From an uncultured Acetatifactor sp. (GTDB lineage Bacteria > Bacillota > Clostridia > Lachnospirales > Lachnospiraceae), in contig CANRZC010000094.1 of assembly GCA_947644185.1 (NCBI GenBank), positions 1-8,392 on the forward strand: a DNA stretch of 8,392 nucleotides, given 5' to 3'. Positions within the stretch are counted from its first letter, which is position 1, and each line of letters opens with the position of its first letter. The notes beneath the pieces were generated by a model. It saw nothing but the letters and a program-made list of their open reading frames with translations, was not told the DNA's origin and ran no database searches. Below, piece after piece: positions 1 to 6,786 of the stretch. Both the position numbers and the translations under genes were made by a program.

Positions 1-794
1 AAAATATTCATTCTCTCCGGACAAATATCAAGCAAATCACTTAGGCACAATATGGCCTCACTGTATTTTATTACTTTTTTGTATGTATGTCTAAGGTTCT
101 CATCTATATCCTCAAACACATTTCGGTCCAGAGAACCCATTCTTTCTGGAGCAAGCCAGTTCTCGCTTTCTCCATGCATTAATACAATGTCTTTCACAAT
201 TCTCAATGCTGTGATCGGATCTAATTGGTGTTCACCGCTCCAATAACCATTCCATGCCTCCACAAACGGCTCAATTGAAGTCTTATCTTTCATTTCCTTT
301 TTTTCATCAATATGATCAATGATCCGGGATATCCATTCTCCTGACTTTCCGACATGATCGATTCTTCCCGCCTGCTTTACAATTAGCTCTATCAGTTCTT
401 CTTCATTCTTTGCGATATCATTCATTCCAATATCATGCAAAGCCAGAGCGGTCCACAAAAGAACCACCATGTTGTCCCATTCCTTCTTCTGAAATTCCTC
501 CCTACACTCCTTTTTCAGGTGTTCCATCATAAAAAGTGCATATCTACTAAGACGCTCAGAGTGCTTCCATCCATGATCTGCAAAAAACAGATTAATGACA
601 TTTTCTGCCCTCATTTTATCCACTGCATAACTATTAACAGCTGTTATAACCTTCTCTGCCCTTGCCTCTGCCTCCAGCTCCGCTTTTAGCTCGGCCTTTA
701 GTTCCGCCTTTGTCTTGTCCTTTACAGTTTCATCTTCCCCACAATCCTCAAATATATTGAGCGCCTTCTTAAAATTATCAACAAATAAATCCAT
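1..794 (-). CDS. HD-domain metal-dependent phosphohydrolase, C-terminus cut by window edge
   Basis: An open frame of 264 codons starts at ATG 794-792 and runs uninterrupted off the left edge, so the C-terminus is missing. The start follows a GGGGAAG ribosome binding site in 799-805. Residues 29-47 are a charged, probably helical linker with KAEL three times in a row. The HD fold follows: H78 (in HSER), the metal-binding pair H120-D121 (ALHDIGM), H147 (DHVGKSGEW), H207 (LMHGES) and D253 in LSDLLDI. This order of His/Asp ligands is that of HD hydrolases acting on nucleotides or phosphate esters. The RxDHxxxSxEWI stretch and the LSDLLDIxxxR stretch recall the HD-CE and Ppx/GppA-associated HD types; that sub-assignment is inference. 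No signal peptide or membrane segment is visible, so it is probably cytosolic. It lies 84 nt downstream of the CYTH gene on the same strand, behind a large hairpin. Its substrate cannot be told from the sequence. Confidence 0.8.
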   Translation of the reverse strand, partial: MDLFVDNFKKALNIFEDCGEDETVKDKTKAELKAELKAELEAEARAEKVITAVNSYAVDKMRAENVINLFFADHGWKHSERLSRYALFMMEHLKKECREEFQKKEWDNMVVLLWTALALHDIGMNDIAKNEEELIELIVKQAGRIDHVGKSGEWISRIIDHIDEKKEMKDKTSIEPFVEAWNGYWSGEHQLDPITALRIVKDIVLMHGESENWLAPERMGSLDRNVFEDIDENLRHTYKKVIKYSEAILCLSDLLDICPERMNI

Positions 795-817
795 ACTTCT
801 TCCCCTTTTAGTATCTC

Positions 818-874
818 ATGCAAAATGGGATTTGTCCTTCATTCCTGTCACCTGACACAAATCCCCTTTTGCAT
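818..874. terminator. Large inverted repeat, possible bidirectional terminator or attenuator
   Basis: The arms ATGCAAAATGGGATTTGT (818-835) and ACAAATCCCCTTTTGCAT (857-874) are complementary at 17 of 18 positions. The loop is 21 nt and holds a small palindrome, TGTCA-cc-TGACA (846-857). Read on the minus strand, a GGGATTTGT/ACAAATCCC stem is followed by ATTTTGCAT. Read on the plus strand, it is followed by CTTTTGCATTATTTT. Both directions therefore have the A-tract, stem and U-tract form of an intrinsic terminator, although the U-tracts are interrupted. It sits between the CYTH stop (879) and the HD start (794), inside what is otherwise a co-directional run of genes. It could reduce transcription of the HD gene, stabilise or process the mRNA, or be a small palindromic repeat element. 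The inverted repeat is certain; the role is inferred. Confidence 0.6.
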
Positions 875-878
875 TATT

Positions 879-1478
879 TTATCCGACAATTAATTCTATC
901 TTACCTAGATCAAATTGTGTTTCTGTAAAGTATTCTTGCTTGAGCTCCTCCAAAGCTTTGCCCGTCTCCTTCATTTTGTTTTCAAATAATTCCTTCAGGC
1001 GATAATTGGAAAATCGAATGTCCGGTGCAATCTCTGCGGCAAGGGCTTTTATACTGTCTTCTGGCCCTTCAATTTCCATCATACATCCGATGATAGGCCA
1101 TTCATCGAAGGTCACCGCTATCTCTCCTTTCTTCATTACCTTTCTTTCCTTTTTTATCTGAAAGCAAACGGGATATCCCAATTCCGTTAAAAATGTCACA
1201 TACTCTCCCACATTTTCTTTCCCGATCTGGAGATTTATTTCCATTCTTTTTGAAACATTTTTGTCCCTGTTAATATCCCCTTTGTAGGTTAATGTGGCCT
1301 CATTATCCTCTATGCGAATCCGTATTTTCCTTCCAGATATAAAGAGGCTGGCATCTGGCTTATCCAGCATGATATCATGCTGAATGGTTTCCTTTTCACT
1401 CACAAACCCTTTCTTCTCCAGGGCTTGCGCTAATTCTGATTTGTTGTTCACAATCGCTCTGATTTCGATCTCCAACAT
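879..1478 (-). CDS. CYTH-domain protein (CyaB / thiamine triphosphatase-like)
   Basis: This 199-residue protein has the pattern of the CYTH superfamily, whose eight-stranded tunnel binds triphosphate-containing ligands with two metal ions. Visible elements in order are ExExR at residues 3-7 (EIEIR, a variant of the usual ExExK), basic strand KIRIRIE (51-57), TYKG (64-67, K66), RMEI (E80), KKERKV (R112), VTFDEW (D125) and MEIEG (E135, E137). Acidic residues would hold metal and basic ones the phosphates. Known members are class IV adenylate cyclase, thiamine triphosphatase and tripolyphosphatase; the reaction here cannot be decided. A C-terminal tail of about 30 residues follows the core. The start ATG 1478-1476 is fixed by a strong AAGGAGGGA site (1485-1493) that abuts the stop of the preceding gene, so the two are very likely co-translated. 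There is no CHAD domain. Confidence 0.85.
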   Translation of the reverse strand: MLEIEIRAIVNNKSELAQALEKKGFVSEKETIQHDIMLDKPDASLFISGRKIRIRIEDNEATLTYKGDINRDKNVSKRMEINLQIGKENVGEYVTFLTELGYPVCFQIKKERKVMKKGEIAVTFDEWPIIGCMMEIEGPEDSIKALAAEIAPDIRFSNYRLKELFENKMKETGKALEELKQEYFTETQFDLGKIELIVG

Positions 1479-1484
1479 TTGAAA

Positions 1485-1493
1485 TCCCTCCTT
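1485..1493 (-). promoter_or_regulatory. Strong ribosome binding site of the CYTH gene
   Basis: AAGGAGGGA on the minus strand lies 6 nt before the ATG and begins directly after the TAA (1496-1494) of the preceding gene. It settles the CYTH start and ties its translation to the upstream gene. Confidence 0.85.
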
Positions 1494-2357
1494 TTATGTA
1501 ATAGTATATACACAGTTCCCAGTTCTTAGGAACTGAATGCTATCAAAATTTGCATAGTTTCTGGTTATGTAATGAGATAAAACTGCACCGTTGCCCACAA
1601 GAATATTTTTCGCTGGGACAGCGGCGTCCACATCAAATCCATCTATTTTTGCTTCCCCTTCCAAGGTACTGGCTCTATTGGATCCTTTCAGGTGGAACCA
1701 ATTGGCTTCAAAAATACCCTTCATCCCTTGCCAACCTGCTTCCATACCAGGATATTTGGCGTCACATACCACAATGTCATCCTCTGTAATAAGTATCTCC
1801 AGCAAGAGATCCTGTTGGGATCTGTTTATATTTTTTGCCAGAAAATGAATCACCTCCTCCAGCTTATCCGTCTTATTTTCACATGGGATCCATAGATATC
1901 TACCATTTTCCTGAATCGCTTCAAATCCCTGAAAAGCGTCTTTTACCGTAACCTTATCCCTCTCATCAATGAAAAACCTTTTATTACAAACTCCTCTTCT
2001 TAAGAGTGCTATGATATGTCCACTTACATATTCTCCATAGATTTCATCCTTATTTACATAAGCAGCGCACCCTGCTACACTGTTATAGTAATTTTCAATT
2101 TTTAACAGTTTTCCTGCCGCTATGTCTTTTTCCAATGTAGGAGATTCTGCAATCAGTTCATCTCTGCTAACCACACGACTTTCATAGTTGTCCCTTTTAT
2201 CATAGCGCAGATAGAACTTTTTTTGCGATGATTCCATTGCTTCCCGCAAATCATAAGATTGGGGATAATGCAGTCCTAATGTTTGAATAATTTGAAATGC
2301 CTGCAGATTCGTAGCTATCCCCCCTCTTTCTTTACTATCTTGAGATAATCTTACCAA
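1494..2357 (-). CDS. Uncharacterised protein, possibly a compact ATP-grasp/phosphohistidine-swivel (dikinase-like) protein
   Basis: I do not recognise this 287-codon gene with certainty. Several stretches resemble, in order, parts of PEP synthase / pyruvate phosphate dikinase-type proteins. GGIATNLQAF...LGLHYPQSYDL (residues 12-37) recalls the N-terminal 'GGKaxNLxxL...vPxgF' segment. FYLRYDKRD (48-56) sits where the 'RSS' strand would be. YGEYVSGH (107-114) recalls 'GExVVxG'. QQDLLLEIL...IVVCDAKYP (181-203) recalls 'QDIEW...iyiLQaRP'. NGAVLSHYITRN (256-267, with S261-H262) recalls the swivel motif 'GGxxSHaaIxAR', whose His carries phosphate. The whole is far shorter than a standard ATP-grasp plus swivel, so this is a weak inference. 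The start is uncertain: TTG 2357-2355 (shown here) and CTG 2363 lack a ribosome binding site, while a well-placed ATG at 2389 is in another frame. AT content is higher than in addB. It is followed by the CYTH gene after 15 nt. Confidence 0.6.
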   Translation of the reverse strand: MVRLSQDSKERGGIATNLQAFQIIQTLGLHYPQSYDLREAMESSQKKFYLRYDKRDNYESRVVSRDELIAESPTLEKDIAAGKLLKIENYYNSVAGCAAYVNKDEIYGEYVSGHIIALLRRGVCNKRFFIDERDKVTVKDAFQGFEAIQENGRYLWIPCENKTDKLEEVIHFLAKNINRSQQDLLLEILITEDDIVVCDAKYPGMEAGWQGMKGIFEANWFHLKGSNRASTLEGEAKIDGFDVDAAVPAKNILVGNGAVLSHYITRNYANFDSIQFLRTGNCVYTIT

Positions 2358-2406
2358 AAACAGGGCATAAAAGCAATAAGGGATCTCATTTACTTACCCC
2401 TCCCCC
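2351..2406 (-). promoter_or_regulatory. Translation start region with ribosome binding site and out-of-frame ATG
   Basis: On the minus strand GGGGGAGGGG (2406-2397) overlaps the last addB codons. After 7 nt comes ATG (2389-2387), 4 nt beyond the addB TAA. That frame reads MRSLIAFMPCFW and stops at TAA (2353-2351). The long frame of the next gene begins in the -1 frame at TTG 2357, within the run TGTTTTTGG. Adding one T to the five-T run, or a -1 slip there, gives a 298-residue protein from the ATG. This is the best-looking initiation site for the downstream gene despite the frame mismatch. Confidence 0.5.
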
Positions 2407-5400
2407 ATCCTGCGCAGCGCCTCCTCCCGGTCCATATCCTCCAGCTTCCGTTTCTCACAGCCTGGCATGGCGGGTTCAAAGCCACAGACCTTTTTATAGG
2501 CACAGTAGGTGCAAGCTTCCTCGCTGCCCTTCTCATAAGGGTTCATGGAGATGGTACCGTCCAGGATCTCCTGACCAATTTCTACAATTTTGCGGCTTAC
2601 ATACTCCGATACTGTGCGAAGCTCTTCCCCGCTTAGCACAGAGGACCGTGCGGAGAAGCTGCCGTCCCTCTTTCGCTCCACGGGAATCACATCGGATTTG
2701 TCCCCCATATCTGCATCCAACAGCTCTACAATGCCCGGCTCACTGTTTACCACGCCATTCATGCGAAGCTGCCTGGCAATCTGTTCGTCAATTTCCTCCT
2801 CTGTCAGCTCCACAGGTGTGTCTACGGCCGGGTCTTCAATGCGGTAGTAAAGCAGTGCTGCAGGCACAATTTCTTTTCCCCGGTGGCGCTTGGCTTCCAT
2901 CTCCGCAGCTGCATTCATATATACCACCAGCTGCAGCTGCAAGCCATAGTATAGCGCTGCCAGGTCGAATTTCTTATGGCCGGATTTGTAGTCAATGATT
3001 TTAATGTAAACGTTTTCTGCGTCCTCCGCCACATCCACTCTGTCAATACGCCCCTGAAGACGCATTCTCTCCTGCTCTGACAAAGCCACCTTAATGCTGT
3101 CCAAATCATCGGCATGGTGAAAAGAGACCTCAAAGGACTCTGGTACAAAGCTTCCCCGCTTCAACTGCTTCTGCAAGGTCAGCACAGTGCGGGTGAGGAT
3201 GCGCCCCATTCTGGTGATGGCATATTCATTCCGGGAACTGCTATAGAGGATGGTACTGCCGTAGTCTGCGGCATAATGTTCCAATGCCTCCTGTACTTGC
3301 TTCTCTGCAAACTCTTTGGGAAAGTCAAACCAGGTGTATCCGTTTTCTTGCAATCCCTCCGAAAACTGCTGCAAAATGGCATGGTACACATTTCCCATAT
3401 CCACATTTTCAAAGGAGAATTCCTGCCGTTCCTGTAAGGTCAATCCATACTGTAAAAAATGACGGTAGGCGCATGCCGCATAGGTCTCCAGCCGGGTAAC
3501 ACTGGTCTCTATCTGGATCCCATACAGAGCCCTTGCCACCGCTGCCGGCAGTGCTTTATCCTGATACCGGCTAAAAGCAGCCTCTGTGAGAAAATCTCTT
3601 TTCCCCTTCAGCTCCTGGTCTCCGTATGCCTGATAGATTGTAAAGAATTCCGGTTCCCTCTCCTTTGGTGTAATTCCCTCTATATATTCCCGAAGCCCTT
3701 TGGCCAGGTATCCCGCTCCCTCCTGTCCGGTGACGATCTGCTCTAAAGCGCTTCGCTGCTGGGGATACTGCACTGCTAACCCTGGAAAGAGTTTTTGCAC
3801 CACATCTATCAGGTAGGCTGGGCGGATGGATTTTCCGGCGCTGTTCACTTTTGAATAGGATAGATAGAGCTGTTTTGAGGGTTTGGTCATATTTAAATAG
3901 AGGTAAAATCTCTGAATATACATCTGTTGTCTGGGGCTAGGCGCAAGCTCCAGCTCTGATTCCCGCAGGAATTCCCGGTCCATGTCTGATATAATGCCAC
4001 CTTTGGAAACGCCCTTTGGAATATTCCCATCATTCACGCCCAGGAAAAAAAGTGTCTTCACCTGCTGGAGCCTGGTGCGCTCCATATCCCCTACCAGCAC
4101 TCTGTCAACATTCTGGGGAATAGTGCCCACCTGAATCTCATCAAATCCTGCCTCCAGAATCTCCCCAAACTCTTTCAGGGATATGGTCTCCTCCCCCAAA
4201 AGCCCATAAATCTGATCCAAAAGCTCCATCACAAGGCGGTAGATCTGGGCATATTCTTTGGCTCGAATGGAATCCCCTGTCTCCTCGAAATGGTTCTGAA
4301 ATACAGAGAGCTTTTGCTGCACCTGGTTCTGGACTAGGAAATCATAGAGGCCATTGACATAGGTCTTTACTGTCTCCTTTCCTTTCAGGTGTAACATCTC
4401 TACCTGCTCCATCATCCGTTCCCGCAGCCCGTTCAGCTCCGCCAGGGCTTCTTCCGCAGATCCCTCCTGTTCCATAGAATGCCCCTCTTCCATAGGTTGC
4501 TCCCTTTCCATCTCACGTGTCTTTCGGGTGAAAAGTTGACTGTAGCTATGGTATCCCTTGATGCCAGTTTGAAGGCAATAGTTCTCCAGGCGATCCACCT
4601 CTTCCCAGGTAAGATCAGATAATCCGCTTCGCAGGTAATGGAAGACGGATTCGTAGGAGAAATTCTTCTCATACAGTTCCAGGGCACTTTTGATGTACTC
4701 AATCATGGGATTCAAGGTGATTTTCCTGGTGCGGTCAATGTAACAGGGAATGCCCATCTGGGCAAACTCTGTCTCCACATAGGGAGCATACCCTGCCAAA
4801 TCTCCTACTATCACTGCAATATCACGATATGCCAGCCCCTCCTCCCGGATCAGGCGGCAGATTTCCAGGCCAGTCTGGCGCACTTCCTCCTTTGGGTCAG
4901 TGGTCTCAAAGATCCGAATACTCTGCTGCTCTTGTTCATAGGGAGAAGCTCCGTAGCGAAACAGATGCTTTTCCAGATAGCGCAGCGACGGGGACTGGCT
5001 GAAACGATAGCTTGTATTCACAAACACATCCTGAGCTCTGGCCACATTCCCTTCCTCTGCCCGCCGACTCAAATCCGCCACTGTCTTCTTGCTTAAATAG
5101 AAAAGATTCTGCTCTCCCTCCTGCTGATATGGGTTCTCCCCCTCCCCGATGGTCAATGTGACTATCACCTGGCCACACAGCCCCATCAGCTCGGCAATGA
5201 CTTTTGTCTGAATGGGTGTAAAGCCTGTGAAACCGTCAAACACCACCACACTCTCTGGCAAAAGCTTTGATTTGGGAAGAGAATGGCACAGCACATCCAA
5301 GGTCTCCTCAGTGGTAATAAAATTTCCGTGGATGTATTCCAAGAAGCCCTTATACAGAGCCTGCAAGTCCTTCAGCTTCTGTACCAGGGCGCCCCGCTTT

Positions 5401-5840
5401 TTGGCATAGTCAATTAGCTTCCCCACATCCTCCGTGCCTATGCCATACTGCATGAATTCAGAGATGGCACTTTTCACCTCATGGATATAGCCCTGCCTGT
5501 GAAGGAAGCCGCCCAGCGCAGGCAACTGATCCTTTAGATTTGCCGCCACTTTTTGGAGTACCAAACTCTTGCCGGTATCATCCAGCACAGGAGTCTCCTG
5601 TCCTCCTACCTCCTCCAAAATGCGATGCCCCAACCGGCCAAAGCTGAGCACATCGATATTCAGGATGCCCCCTCTCTGGTTCAAGAGCACCAGCTCCTTT
5701 TGGGTCTGCATGGTAAACTGATCCGGCACAATGACAAAAAAGTTCTGCTTTGGATTTCGGGCCGCACGCTCTGTAATTTCTTCGTATAGCAATCGGCTTT
5801 TCCCGGCTCCAGAGGGGCCGAAATAGAATTGTAAGCTCAT
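2394..5840 (-). CDS. addB: ATP-dependent helicase/nuclease subunit B (AddB)
   Basis: This 1148-residue protein is the B subunit of AddAB, the Firmicute equivalent of RecBCD. The complex resects double-strand DNA ends up to a Chi site and prepares them for RecA. The N-terminus has a Walker A motif, GPSGAGKS (8-15). The middle is the degenerate UvrD-like helicase body, which in this family recognises Chi rather than driving unwinding. The C-terminal RecB-like nuclease shows H820 (NVYHAIL), GRIDRVD (930-936), IIDYKSG (948-954) and GLQLQL (966-971). Four cysteines for the 4Fe-4S cluster are present, C790 (AACAYRHF) and C1110, C1113, C1119 (CTYCAYKKVC); the Cx2Cx5C spacing is that of characterised AddB. 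Length is near the roughly 1160-1170 of other family members, and the end looks complete. A Met/Glu-rich low-complexity stretch lies at 440-467. The ATG is 6 nt after the xth stop with only a weak ribosome binding site, suggesting translational coupling. The partner gene addA, usually next, is not found here. Confidence 0.96.
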   Translation of the reverse strand: MSLQFYFGPSGAGKSRLLYEEITERAARNPKQNFFVIVPDQFTMQTQKELVLLNQRGGILNIDVLSFGRLGHRILEEVGGQETPVLDDTGKSLVLQKVAANLKDQLPALGGFLHRQGYIHEVKSAISEFMQYGIGTEDVGKLIDYAKKRGALVQKLKDLQALYKGFLEYIHGNFITTEETLDVLCHSLPKSKLLPESVVVFDGFTGFTPIQTKVIAELMGLCGQVIVTLTIGEGENPYQQEGEQNLFYLSKKTVADLSRRAEEGNVARAQDVFVNTSYRFSQSPSLRYLEKHLFRYGASPYEQEQQSIRIFETTDPKEEVRQTGLEICRLIREEGLAYRDIAVIVGDLAGYAPYVETEFAQMGIPCYIDRTRKITLNPMIEYIKSALELYEKNFSYESVFHYLRSGLSDLTWEEVDRLENYCLQTGIKGYHSYSQLFTRKTREMEREQPMEEGHSMEQEGSAEEALAELNGLRERMMEQVEMLHLKGKETVKTYVNGLYDFLVQNQVQQKLSVFQNHFEETGDSIRAKEYAQIYRLVMELLDQIYGLLGEETISLKEFGEILEAGFDEIQVGTIPQNVDRVLVGDMERTRLQQVKTLFFLGVNDGNIPKGVSKGGIISDMDREFLRESELELAPSPRQQMYIQRFYLYLNMTKPSKQLYLSYSKVNSAGKSIRPAYLIDVVQKLFPGLAVQYPQQRSALEQIVTGQEGAGYLAKGLREYIEGITPKEREPEFFTIYQAYGDQELKGKRDFLTEAAFSRYQDKALPAAVARALYGIQIETSVTRLETYAACAYRHFLQYGLTLQERQEFSFENVDMGNVYHAILQQFSEGLQENGYTWFDFPKEFAEKQVQEALEHYAADYGSTILYSSSRNEYAITRMGRILTRTVLTLQKQLKRGSFVPESFEVSFHHADDLDSIKVALSEQERMRLQGRIDRVDVAEDAENVYIKIIDYKSGHKKFDLAALYYGLQLQLVVYMNAAAEMEAKRHRGKEIVPAALLYYRIEDPAVDTPVELTEEEIDEQIARQLRMNGVVNSEPGIVELLDADMGDKSDVIPVERKRDGSFSARSSVLSGEELRTVSEYVSRKIVEIGQEILDGTISMNPYEKGSEEACTYCAYKKVCGFEPAMPGCEKRKLEDMDREEALRRMGEG

Positions 5841-5846
5841 GTTTGT

Positions 5847-6602
5847 TCACGCTTTCAGATCCAATTCCACCGGACAATGATCAGAGCCCATCACATCAGG
5901 GTGAATTTTCGCATCAGCAAGTCGCTGGGTGAGACTTCCCGATACCACAAAGTAGTCTATGCGCCACCCTACGTTTTTGGCTCTGGCCTGTCCCATATAG
6001 GACCACCAGGAATAGGCGTCTTTCACATCTGGATAAAAATGGCGGAAGGTGTCCACAAAGCCATTCTCCAGCACCAGGCTGAAGCGCTCCCGCTCTTCGT
6101 CCGTGAAGCCCGCATTGTGGCGGTTGGATTTGGGATTCTTCAAGTCAATTTCCTTGTGGGCTACATTCAAATCTCCGCAATAAATCACTGGCTTGCGCTT
6201 CTCCAATTCCTTTATATAGCCCAGGAAGGCTGCCTCCCATTCCATGCGGTAAGCCAGTCTGGTCAGCTCTCTCTGGGAATTGGGCACATAGACTACGATT
6301 ACGAAGTAGTCTTTATATTCCGCTGTGATCACCCGTCCCTCATGATCGTGCTCCTCCACCCCAATACCGTAAGTCACCTGCAAAGGCTCTTCTTTGCTAA
6401 ATAGCGCAGTGCCCGAATAGCCCTTTTTCTCCGCGTAATTCCAGTATTGATGGTAGCCCGGCAGCTCCAGCTCTATCTGTCCCTTTTGCAGCTTTGTCTC
6501 CTGGAGGCAGAAAATATCCGCATCTGCCTGATTGAAATATTCCAGAAAGCCTTTCTGCATACATGCTCGCAACCCATTTACATTCCAGGATATCAATTTC
6601 AT
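5847..6602 (-). CDS. xth: Exodeoxyribonuclease III / AP endonuclease (ExoA/Xth type)
   Basis: This 251-residue protein cleaves DNA at abasic sites and removes 3'-blocking groups and nucleotides in base excision repair. All hallmarks of the EEP (exonuclease-endonuclease-phosphatase) fold are visible. They are ISWNVNGLRA with N7, CLQETKL with E35 (metal), VYVPNS with Y105, YCGDLNVAH with D144 and N146, the WRIDYF segment (213-218), and SDHCPVE with D241 and H242 (catalytic His). Length is typical for the single-domain enzyme. The start ATG 6602-6600 is preceded by GAGGA at 6611-6607, and MKLISWNVNG is the usual N-terminus. It is the first gene of a leftward transcript with addB, so two DNA-repair functions are expressed together. 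A candidate promoter lies at 6657-6686. Confidence 0.96.
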   Translation of the reverse strand: MKLISWNVNGLRACMQKGFLEYFNQADADIFCLQETKLQKGQIELELPGYHQYWNYAEKKGYSGTALFSKEEPLQVTYGIGVEEHDHEGRVITAEYKDYFVIVVYVPNSQRELTRLAYRMEWEAAFLGYIKELEKRKPVIYCGDLNVAHKEIDLKNPKSNRHNAGFTDEERERFSLVLENGFVDTFRHFYPDVKDAYSWWSYMGQARAKNVGWRIDYFVVSGSLTQRLADAKIHPDVMGSDHCPVELDLKA

Positions 6603-6656
6603 AGTTTCCTCATTTCCGCCCCTTTTGTTCCCTGGAGGCTATGTCCTTTATCCACT

Positions 6657-6686
6657 ATCATAACACGACGGGCCTGTTTATGCCAG
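6657..6686 (-). promoter_or_regulatory. Candidate extended -10 promoter for the xth-addB operon
   Basis: On the minus strand the -35-like CTGGCA (6686-6681) matches TTGACA at 4 of 6 positions. An 18-nt spacer separates it from TATGAT (6662-6657), which is preceded by TGT, making an extended -10. Transcription would start near 6650, giving a leader of about 50 nt before the xth ATG. It is the best candidate seen in the divergent gap, but not a strong consensus. Confidence 0.45.
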
Positions 6687-6711
6687 TCTGTTTCCATAAT
6701 TGATCAAAAAC

Positions 6712-6740
6712 TTGAAACCCACTAAATTACATGCTATACT
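6712..6740 (+). promoter_or_regulatory. SigA-type promoter of the HAD phosphatase gene
   Basis: TTGAAA (6712-6717) and TATACT (6735-6740) are separated by exactly 17 nt and match the vegetative consensus at 4 of 6 and 5 of 6 positions. The expected start near 6747 leaves a leader of about 40 nt before ATG 6787. The only ribosome-binding-like sequence is GAGG (6771-6774), 12 nt from the ATG, which is longer than usual. Confidence 0.75.
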
Positions 6741-6786
6741 GGGTGGGTGACCTGAAAATCCTAAGATACTGAGGCTGGTAACCATT

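Noticed and set aside
2351..2362. A programmed -1 frameshift at TGTTTTTGG.
   Set aside because: In the reading frame the site is T TTT TGG, not a canonical X XXY YYZ heptamer, and I see no clear downstream stimulatory hairpin. A lost T or unusual initiation is simpler, so this stays only as an option.
2355..2396. The addB stop TAA is in frame with the 287-codon gene, suggesting stop-codon read-through to a fusion protein.
   Set aside because: AddB ends normally after its Fe-S cluster, the composition changes at the stop, and a strong ribosome binding site sits right there for a new gene. One-in-three chance explains the shared frame.
4638..5096. A 152-codon open frame on the plus strand.
   Set aside because: It lies opposite the well-supported addB helicase region and shows no recognisable motifs or ribosome binding site.
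5877..6404. A 175-codon open frame on the plus strand.
   Set aside because: It is antisense to xth, whose catalytic motifs are all intact, and has no family features of its own.
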